From: Marsupella aquatica
Taxonomy: Eukaryota > Marchantiophyta
DNA length: 64,000 nucleotides
Assembly (NCBI GenBank): GCA_973895155.1
Contig: OZ316897.1
Coordinates: forward strand, 3,100,001 to 3,164,000
Reading direction: 5' to 3'
In this document: piece by piece, positions 56,434-64,000 of the stretch
Layout: every line of letters begins with the position of its first letter
Position numbering within the stretch: position 1 is the stretch's first letter
Position numbers and translations under genes: made by a program
Notes under the pieces: model-generated
What the model saw: only the letters and a program-made list of their open reading frames with translations
Told to the model about the DNA's origin: nothing
Database searches by the model: none

Positions 56434-56955
56434 TCACGACACCGCTGGGGTCGACTTCTCTCCACCAGTGCCACAATCCACATGTGAGTCCACATGTGAG
56501 GTCTCAATCTTAAGTGTATCAGCTGATCTGCCACTGCCTTGGAACGTCATCGAAATGAGATCCTCTTTGACCGAGAGTGGTTGCAGGGCAGAGGTCCCCC
56601 TCTGAAGGGTATCTGAGTTTTTGCCCACGATGTCTAATCGCAACCACTCTGGATCACCTTCGACATTAATTGTTGTGTTTGGTTTGTCAGCTGGAACGAG
56701 CAACATCAGAAATTGCCTGTTCTTCATGTCCTTCCAGTCAGCCACCCACTTTCTCAAGGCTGCCATGTGCTTGAAGATATGTATCCCCAGAGTGGAAAAG
56801 AAGAAGGACCACTCATCGTTGGTTCCCATAGCAAAGAAGCCATCCCCACTAATTGTGAAGTGTTCGATCTTGGCGGAGTACATTGTTGTGCCTATACATA
56901 ATGCAATTTGCTCTGAACACAACTCAGAAGTAGTCAACTTGTCCAAGTTGGCCAT
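56434..56955 (-). CDS. Hypothetical protein, 173 aa
   Basis: Uninterrupted frame beginning MANLDKLTTSELCSEQIALC and containing DEWSFFFSTLGIHIFKHMAA and RQFLMLLVPADKPNTTINVE. Codon use and composition look protein-like, unlike the surrounding repeats. No domain recognised. It could be an exon of a larger gene continuing upstream. No splice sites are firmly placed. Confidence 0.4.
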   Translation of the reverse strand: MANLDKLTTSELCSEQIALCIGTTMYSAKIEHFTISGDGFFAMGTNDEWSFFFSTLGIHIFKHMAALRKWVADWKDMKNRQFLMLLVPADKPNTTINVEGDPEWLRLDIVGKNSDTLQRGTSALQPLSVKEDLISMTFQGSGRSADTLKIETSHVDSHVDCGTGGEKSTPAVS

Positions 56956-57164
56956 TGCAATGTAACGTGAACAAAAATTGGGTACTCCCTATGACACTGC
57001 ACCTCTTGTGCGCACCTGATCCACGAGAAATTCCCTATGCCATGAGGGACCTGAGGGAGGGACCTAAGTACAATAAACATCGCGAGGCCGATGCGATAGG
57101 GAAAGAAGACTGGACACACACTCTTTTCCCTGCCTTGGAAATGGGTGGTTTGTTTCAAAAATAT

Positions 57165-57350
57165 TTGAACAGCCCGCCGAGATTGGAGGTCCCCTTGAGA
57201 ATGCAACACAGTTCATTCGCCACTTCAATTTCTTTCTCAGATGTGAACAACCCGCCAAGATAGAAGTGCCCCTCCAGGATGCGACACAATGCACTTGCCG
57301 CCCCAAGATTGAAGTGGGCCTCGAGGATGCAACACAGCTAGAGTGCACTT
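57165..57350. repeat. Three imperfect ~55-bp direct repeats
   Basis: Successive copies of AACAGCCCGCC, GATTGGAGGTCCCC and GAATGCAACACAG-type phrases at about 57168, 57247 and 57300. Confidence 0.6.
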
Positions 57351-57378
57351 GGCGCCTCAATTTCCCTCAATTTCTTTG

Positions 57379-57870
57379 TCAAATTTCAACAGCCCGCCCA
57401 AGTGTCCCCTTTGAAATGGCGTTATATCCGCAGCCTCGGGCACCCACCTCATCTCTGTTTGTTTGAACCCATAGAATTTCCTCATGATTACCCGGATGAT
57501 TACACGGCTGATTTAATTTCCCCCACTCAATAAGTCCACGTACTTTGGATTTATGTGAAGGGCAGTCCACTATTCCGCAGGAGACAACCCCGTGCCACGC
57601 CTCCGGGCCAAAATCCAAAGCTAGAACTTCCGGAAGCTTAGTAATGGCTTGCCTGATTTTGAGGAAGGCATCCTATGTGGCAAAATACCATTTACGGATT
57701 TCGTGGAGATAATTAAGGCACGCGTCAATCGTCCCACCACTTTCAGATGGATTGTTTTTCTCCCACGGAAACAATCATTCCTTGTTTGGTTACAAAACGG
57801 TGACAAAGGCACTGCATCTCCCATTTCCAATGTTCAATTCTCCACCTCCGCAAGAAGCACACAATAGATG
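57379..57870 (-). pseudogene. Unidentified coding remnant
   Basis: Minus-strand blocks reading LDFGPEAWHGVVSCGIVDCP, then RGLIEWGKLNQPCNHPGNHE (57618-57379), and upstream KTIHLKVVGRLTRALIISTK (57830-57621), in different frames. Protein-like composition but no recognised family. Low confidence. Confidence 0.25.
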
Positions 57871-58749
57871 ATGGACTTTGGTACCAAAGTCCACGATGGG
57901 CCCTTACAACGACGGCTGAGGAGGACGGTGGACTGTTGTTCATTGAAAGTTTGCGCGATCGCTTGTTGACTACAGGAAGTTAATACATACCTATTTCTTT
58001 GGACAATTCTCAGATGTATAGATCGAATGCATACTATTTCTTGTTAAATTATATAGTATGCATGTATGATTAATTGTTTCCAATATAAATCTGTTCACAG
58101 GTGTTGTACTCGACTGAATGGACAGATGTTTCCCCAACCTCGACCCCAACCCCTCCATGTATTCCTTTCCAAGCCCGGCCGGGCAACTTCCATCCCACCA
58201 TACAATGCAAGCCAGGCGAGAACGTTGAAACTAATCATCATCTGAACCCAAGGCTGGCCAGCCATCCCCGTTTACCTCCGACCCTAAACGAAGCATGCTT
58301 TAGTGTGAGATCAACGTCTGATTGGTGATGTGATCCAATTACAGCATCGCAGTAGGTAATCTCCATACTCTATTTACTTCATGCATCTTTCATGCATATT
58401 ACAGTGATTGAAACGTTTACTGTCCACGGAGGTTTTCCAAGGCCATGCAGATTTCACCCCAGAACAATGGAGGACCTCAATATATGAATACAGTGGTGGA
58501 AAGCAGTGAATTCATTGGCTGCTAGGGGTTACGTGCGGGATGCAATCTGGGTATGGCCCCTGGGCCCTCAGTCTTAACTAATACGTGGAGGACGTGCGAA
58601 CGCTCAAAGGGTAGTTTTTATTCATTTTGAACTAATAATTATAATTATTACCGGTAATAAGGGAACTTTTAATGGTAAAATGGAAATAACAAGGGGTAAA
58701 CACAAAAAGGGCCCGATCGTAGGGGGTCCACTTCTTTTACATGGATATC
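57871..58749. other. No supported gene
   Basis: One short Pro-rich frame at 58101-58328 without support. AT-rich DNA precedes the minisatellite. Confidence 0.4.
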
Positions 58750-59580
58750 CTGGTACCCTATCCTGCCGAAGTGGACCCCTATCCTATCGGATATACTGGT
58801 ATCCTATCTTGCCGAATGCACCATTATATAAGGAAATGGTACCATATCCTACCTAATGCACCATTATTTAAGGAAATGGTACCATATCCTGCCTAATGCA
58901 TCATTCTATGAGAAAATGGTACCATATCCTGCCTAATGCACCATTCTATGAGGAAATGGTACCATATCCTACCTAATGCACCATTATATCAGGATTTGGT
59001 ATCATATGGTGCCTAATGCATCATTCTATGTGGAAATGGTACCATTTCCTATCTAATGCACCATTCTATGAGGAAATGGTACCATATCCTGCCTAATGCA
59101 CCATTCTATGAGGAAATGGTACCATATCCTACCTAATGCACCATTATATAAGGATTGGTATCATGGTGGTACCATTTCCTCATAGAATGGTGCCTAATGC
59201 ATCATTCTATGTGGAAATGGTACCATATGATGCCTAATGCATCATTCTATGAGGAAATGGTACCATATCCTGCCTAATGCATCACTCTATGAGGAAATGG
59301 TACCATATCCTGCCTAATGCACCATTCTATGTGGAAATGGTACCATTTCCTGTCTAATGCACCATTCTATGAGGAAATGGTACCATATGGTGCCTAATGC
59401 ACCATTCTAGGAGGAAATGGTACCATATGGTGTCTAATGCATCATTCTATGAGGAAATGGTACCATATCCTGCCTAATGCACCATTCTAGGAGGAAATGG
59501 TACCATATGGTGCCTAATGCACCATTATATAAGGATTTGGTACCATAGGGTGCCTAATGCAACATTCTATGAGGATTGGA
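58750..59580. repeat. 40-bp minisatellite, about 20 copies
   Basis: The unit is close to TAATGCACCATTCTATGAGG followed by AAATGGTACCATATCCTGCC. Each unit has an ATGGTACCAT palindrome. One segment near 59165-59190 is in inverted orientation. Confidence 0.92.
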
Positions 59581-60006
59581 AAACATAATAGGAAAAGCAT
59601 TGAAAAACACAGAATAGTGCCACAATTTGCCCCTATTTTAGAACAAAAATAGGGAACAAACAAAATATGTGGAGAACGGACTATGTTTTCCCAGACTAAA
59701 AATCATCAAAATCAAGTGAAGTTACATTCCCGGACCTTACAACCTTTATTATAGTTTGTAATGGTACCTTATTGTTTGAACTCTACCTGAATATGGGCCG
59801 GGTATCATTTTGCGTACATCCTCTACCTTAATATCACCGCAGGGACAATTCGGTGTGAAGTTATCCTAATGTATGCAAGGCGTAATCGTTAAAAGTCAAC
59901 TTGCCTACATATGAGGAAGGTAACATTACTGTTTGGGCTGGACTAGCGCGCTTATAATGTATTATGCAACAAACTGACATGCATGTTTTAAATATACTGA
60001 CTTTAG

Positions 60007-61344
60007 TTGGTCAAACACTTATTCAATGTCATCAAGTGCGCTCTTGGTGGACCGAAAAGAATGATGAAGGTGTTCGTGGAGAAAGGTGTTCGTGATGAAT
60101 GTGTTCGTGCTTTGCTCTTCAGCAAGGTGAAGCCAGAGTCTGTCGCGTGCTCTTTTGTGTATTGCCAATATGCCGACGGAACCGAAGGAACAATGTTCGT
60201 GTCAATACAAATGTTCGCGTCTACAGAATGGGTTTGATTTCATCAGCCCAAGAACTCGACAACGACATGCACACCTTGACAAACTTGGCACGGTCATTCC
60301 CGCAAAGTTTATTGTGGATCGGGGCAACTTTGATGGCCATGGCAAACCGTTTCAAGAGTCAAATGGAGCACATGCAACCTTGGGTAATGCACAGACTCAA
60401 TTGTGCCAACAGCAAGAATGGCGGAATAGACGCGCAATAGAGCTGTACAGGGCCCTTACGGGAGGAGATGGTCATGCACATATGGGAACAAACAACGTGC
60501 CAAATTACATGGATGTGGATGTGGATGCAATTAATGGTCCACTTCCCATACAGTATGGGATACACATTTTGCCGCGAATCAATTTGAATGTGGATGAAGC
60601 AATATATTGGCAGACTTGGAGATTGCAGTCCATGCTTGATGAGGCCAAAATGCCTCAGGCTTTGCAAGACAACATTTTGAAAATGCTGTTTGGGAAGGTT
60701 CAGATGCCCGCATCAGAAAATGACACAAGTCCAGCCGACTTCGAAGGTGTAGGATTGGGTGCCCTCCTACGCATGGCTGGTGTGGCGTGGGGCGGAGGAC
60801 TCCATGGAATAGATGCGTTGTCGTCATTCAAGGGTTTGTGTGGCACTTTTGAGCAATATGGGATGCCAAAGACCCAGCGGTGGAGGATGTGTATTGGAGA
60901 GAAGCCGAACTGGCATAGTCCAATTGTATTACAACCGTCACGCAAAGATGACTACAATGTTCGAAGCGGAGTTAAGTGTATCTGTTCAAACACAAGGAGT
61001 AAGTGGCATCTAGCTAGGGATTGTGTGCATATATTGTTCTGAATGTTGCCCAATGGATGGATGTGGCAAAGCTCGTAAGGAGATGCTTTGGTTTGAATAC
61101 TTCTCCATTGGTCCCATGTTGCGGAAACTATGCAGCAGTCGTTCTGTTTGTCATGAGTTTCAAAAAATGTGGAGGGACAAAGATAGGTGGTTTTGAAGGG
61201 ATAACACACCTAGGTCGTTGTACAAGGAATGGTGGTACGGCTATTGCGCGGCAGAGCTATCCTATTTTTGGGACACCAGCACACAATTTGAGGTTCCTGT
61301 CTTGTGCAGAAGATGTTATGCATGCTATGAGACTACATCACTGA
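60007..61344 (+). pseudogene. Decayed transposase-like gene (possibly CACTA Tnp2-like)
   Basis: The frame 60155-61042 (295 codons) includes an acidic stretch MDVDVDAINGPL and helical regions, and ends with a Cys motif CICSNTRSKWHLARDC. One base later in another frame the sequence continues CIYCSECCPMDGCGKARKEM and LWFEYFSIGPMLRKLC, then a W-rich part with a stop near 61194. A CxxC-rich segment before an F-x-Y-F-x-I-x-P-x-L motif is reminiscent of Tnp2-type CACTA transposases. The resemblance is partial and I cannot see a catalytic core. Confidence 0.35.
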
Positions 61345-61372
61345 ACTATATCTCAACGAGGAAGGGCTTAGA

Positions 61373-61927
61373 TTGGTAGCTGAGGCGATTCTTGAAGTCC
61401 CAGCGAAGTTCTTTAAGCTGAAGGGCAGCCAGCGGCTTACTCAAGCAGAGTTTGACAAGATTCCGGGGTACCTAGACCAGCAGATCGCAGTCGAAAAGCG
61501 CCAAGAAGACATCAGCAGACAACAGGAAGCGGCGCGTAATCTTACGTTCCTCGGGGAAAGCTCCAACGCCTTCAATTGGGATATGGCTACCCCGATACCA
61601 CCAGTGCCTCAACCGATGACCACCGGCGTACCGCCGAACCGGTCCCAAGTCCATCTAGTGATCAACACAGAGTGTTCTTCGGGGTCCGAGCAAGTTAGTC
61701 CGCAACTTAAACAACTTTCTCGTAAGCGGCCAAGGACGACGGCCCCTGAATCAACAACGCGAACCAACGCCGCGCCTGCACCTGCCCTGGCCAACCCCCC
61801 GGCCAACCAAAACCGACGGCCCCCAGATAACCCGAAGTCCAACTTATTACAGGTAATCCGCGTCCCTGAAGTAGTTTGGATCGTGATCAAGAAACTCAAA
61901 CACGCAAACTATCTCAAGGAGCATTAG
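61373..61927 (+). CDS. Hypothetical protein fragment, 184 aa
   Basis: Begins VAEAILEVPAKFFKLKGSQR with an amphipathic helix (FDKIPGYLDQQIAVEKRQED), then a Pro/Ser/Thr-rich tail with RKRPRTTAPE, a possible nuclear localisation signal. It follows the transposase-like remnant closely and may be its C-terminal part. No domain recognised. A possible donor GTAATC lies near 61853. Confidence 0.35.
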   Translation: MVAEAILEVPAKFFKLKGSQRLTQAEFDKIPGYLDQQIAVEKRQEDISRQQEAARNLTFLGESSNAFNWDMATPIPPVPQPMTTGVPPNRSQVHLVINTECSSGSEQVSPQLKQLSRKRPRTTAPESTTRTNAAPAPALANPPANQNRRPPDNPKSNLLQVIRVPEVVWIVIKKLKHANYLKEH

Positions 61928-62510
61928 TTGGAGCAGTTCGCTCACTTGCTATGGAGGCCGTGCGCCGCCGGGCCGAGTGGGAAGTTGCAGGGCTGGCAGG
62001 AGCTCATCGTAGGCAACAAACAATTTACAAAGGGAAAACGTCGGGATCAAACAAACCTTTGTGAAAGTGCGGGTGAAAGTGCACACAAAGTGCATACTTT
62101 GCGCAAAATACTAGGTTTTCACTTTGAGCACAATCTGTAGGTTACGAATGAGAGCAATGTTGAGCATTTGAGCTATCTATGTGTAATAAACATTGCCATT
62201 CAATATTACAAGAAAACAATGCTCTTTGCAAAAATGCAGTACATTTGAGAGCCCTACTTGTATGTCCTGGATCCCTACCAAATTGCTAAACAGAATATGA
62301 TCTAAAAGCTGCTAATATATCTAGCCTTGTCTATCCCAAATTCTGAGAACTCAAATGGGTAATTGAGCTTCCAGGGATCTTTGTAGGTGTCCCATGGGCA
62401 AAAACAAATGTTATCATCCCCAAGAGTCTTCCACAGTAAGAGATACTTGTTCTGATTGAACAAAGTGCTCTTAATTCCTGCCATGTCTACACATCCTGCA
62501 AAGTTGAAAT

Positions 62511-62846
62511 TTATAACTTGTCAATCAATCGAGCAGAGGAAGCAATGGGCAACAGCTGAGGAGCAGGAAATTTTGAAACCCATGGAGGGTCGTTCATGAG
62601 TGCTATAAACTCTGCATTGGACATATTGTGGGCTCCTTGGGAAAATTCCTGCAAAGATTGAGAATCTGGCACTACAGGTGCTGATCGCATCTTCTCATGC
62701 CAAGAAGAGAAATTACCAACTCCTGCTATGTCTACGCTATCGTGAACTCCAACACTCTTGCAATCTCGTCCTGGAAAATCTGAAATTGAATAACAAGTGC
62801 TCCAAGATGAGGAGCTGCTGGACCATATATTATCGTCGTCTTCCAT
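62511..62846 (-). CDS. Hypothetical protein, 111 aa
   Basis: Starting at MEDDDNIWSSSSSSW (62846), Ser-rich and acidic, ending PIASSARLIDKL. The frame is open further upstream to 63131, but that part reads like non-coding DNA, so the internal Met is preferred. A second frame, 62484-62302 (MAGIKSTLFNQNKYLLLWKT), follows closely and may be a downstream exon. No family recognised. Confidence 0.35.
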   Translation of the reverse strand: MEDDDNIWSSSSSSWSTCYSISDFPGRDCKSVGVHDSVDIAGVGNFSSWHEKMRSAPVVPDSQSLQEFSQGAHNMSNAEFIALMNDPPWVSKFPAPQLLPIASSARLIDKL

Positions 62847-63763
62847 GGTAGGGGCGTGGAAGAATGCAACTACCTGAAATTTGTAATTTGAAGCCTCTCT
62901 CAAAGCTCCCTCCCAGCCCCCAAGTTTGAATTGCTTGCAGGAAGCATTAATTTTCAGCTGAACCACTACCAAGAATAATGGGAAATGGCAAGGGCAAGAC
63001 GGCCACAACATTATCGCACCTCCTTTGGTGTGATAGTCTTCCGCCTGGCTGAGAGCCCCAGGCCTGTTTAAAAGTACCCAAACCATGGGCACATGCAGGT
63101 TCGGGTACCCCCGACACACAACTTGCTGCACTAAGTTTCTAAAGAAGCATCAGGCCGGGCAGGTTGAATGAACGGTTTAGATGAAAAATATCAAGTGCAA
63201 AAGAGAAGTGAAGTGCTGCGCCCGTCTTGTAAAGTGCCCCTTAGTATGTAGTGTCACATAATGTCCTTCTTATTTGGAACACTTCAAAACACAGATTGAA
63301 ATATGTTCAAGGATGAACATGATTTTACATATATATATAAAGCTAACCATGTATATAACATTACTTGCTAGCCGCAAACTACATCTATTTGTGGTACCAA
63401 TACCAGTTTTTAATATGCAATTGTTCAACTTACTCTTGTAGACAGAGTGAAGAGTCTTAAGATGGAAGTAAGGATTGGAGAAAAATCAAGCATTGGGAAC
63501 CCAACATCCAGAATGCTTATTCACTCCTGGACCCCTCAAGGCCAGGATCCATACCTGGACTCGCGTTCCAACGCTAAAGATAAGTGGCAGCGTTTCCCAC
63601 CCTTGATTTAACGTCTCTGGAAAGTCATGCCACTTTTGGTAAACATTCTCTAGGGTTTTTGTCTTCCATTGGCCCACTTTTCCACATAGCCAACCCTTAC
63701 TAGCCAAAATGTAAGGATTGTCTTTAAATCTATCAAGATCTGACAATCCAAAATTAACATAAG
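62847..63763. other. No supported gene
   Basis: AT-rich, with a TATATATATA run near 63332. A short minus-strand frame at 63746-63486 has no recognised domain. Confidence 0.4.
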
Positions 63764-64000
63764 AACACGATTTCGGACCGAACGAGAACTATTTCCTCTA
63801 AACAAGAAGTGTATTTTCATTTTCCGCCGAATCTCGCGAAATCGGCAGTTTTTTTCATCAAAAACACGTTTTTGGGGAAATAATGTAATTCGTATCGGAG
63901 TTCGGATTGAAACAGCAAATTTAATAATGATCAAAACCAATGAAATTCATGCTAACAAACATTCATATTATCAAGGAACAATTAGATCCGAAAAACTTTC
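63764..64000 (+). mobile_element. Possible left terminus of a diverged giant-A relative
   Basis: AACACGATTTCGGACCGAAC, then GAGAACTAT, CTAAACAAGAAGTGT and ATTTTCATTTT, aligns with the left end of giant A (AACACAGTGATGGACC, AAACGAGAAGTAT, CCAAACGAGAAGTGTG, TTTTTGATTTCG) at roughly 75-80% over about 55 bp, including the doubled AGAAGT phrase. Further in, CGTATCGGAGTTCGGATTGA resembles a half A-type palindrome. The element would continue beyond the window, so the other end is unseen. Confidence 0.45.

Overview
The window is eukaryotic nuclear DNA from a plant. Its only well-preserved host genes are two plant-type ammonium transporters with GT-AG introns. Plant copia retrotransposons primed by initiator-Met tRNA and several small inverted-repeat elements surround them. 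AMT2-type transporters, compact genes and heavy transposon loading would fit a bryophyte or other early-diverging land plant, but I cannot name the species. I see no rRNA, tRNA, CRISPR or bacterial operon.

Layout. (1) 0.6-2.9 kb: intact AMT2-type gene, plus strand. (2) 2.9-9.7 kb: gene-poor DNA with one MITE and some repeats. (3) 9.7-17.0 kb: Copia-1, a decayed Ty1/copia element carrying a 1.03-kb inverted-repeat insertion and a truncated 3' LTR. (4) 17.2-19.3 kb: second intact AMT2-type gene, minus strand, tail-to-tail with the first. (5) 21.4-51.2 kb: a giant DNA transposon (giant A) with terminal inverted repeats and a 4-bp target duplication, inserted in a 146-bp minisatellite. Copia-2 (6.75 kb, 5-bp TSD, LTRs about 98% identical) and a second giant transposon (giant B, 11.77 kb, perfect 9-bp TSD, MULE type) are nested inside it. 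(6) 51-64 kb: minisatellites, another MITE, decayed multi-exon coding remnants, and at the right edge what looks like the terminus of a diverged giant-A relative.

The most interesting content is in giants A and B. Removing the nested inserts leaves about 11.25 kb for A, close to the size of B. Each carries a DDE-type transposase (DUF7869-like in A; MULE-like with a GCM1/WRKY-type zinc cluster in B). Each also carries a gene joining a ParB-like domain (G-N-H-x-x motif) to a DNA-methyltransferase-like domain. Each is studded with its own private palindrome: ATGGGATAC/GTATCCCAT dyads of up to 45 nt in A, and TAGCGCC/GGCGCTA dyads in B. The two palindrome sets do not mix, and their distribution switches exactly at the B boundaries. 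I propose, as inference, that the ParB-like/methyltransferase protein of each element recognises that element's own palindromes. It would then mark or protect the element, in loose analogy to VANC anti-silencing in VANDAL MULEs. Giant A additionally has a Ulp1-like (C48) protease remnant. Most transposon genes here carry nonsense or frameshift lesions, many of them CGA to TGA, so these copies are probably no longer autonomous.
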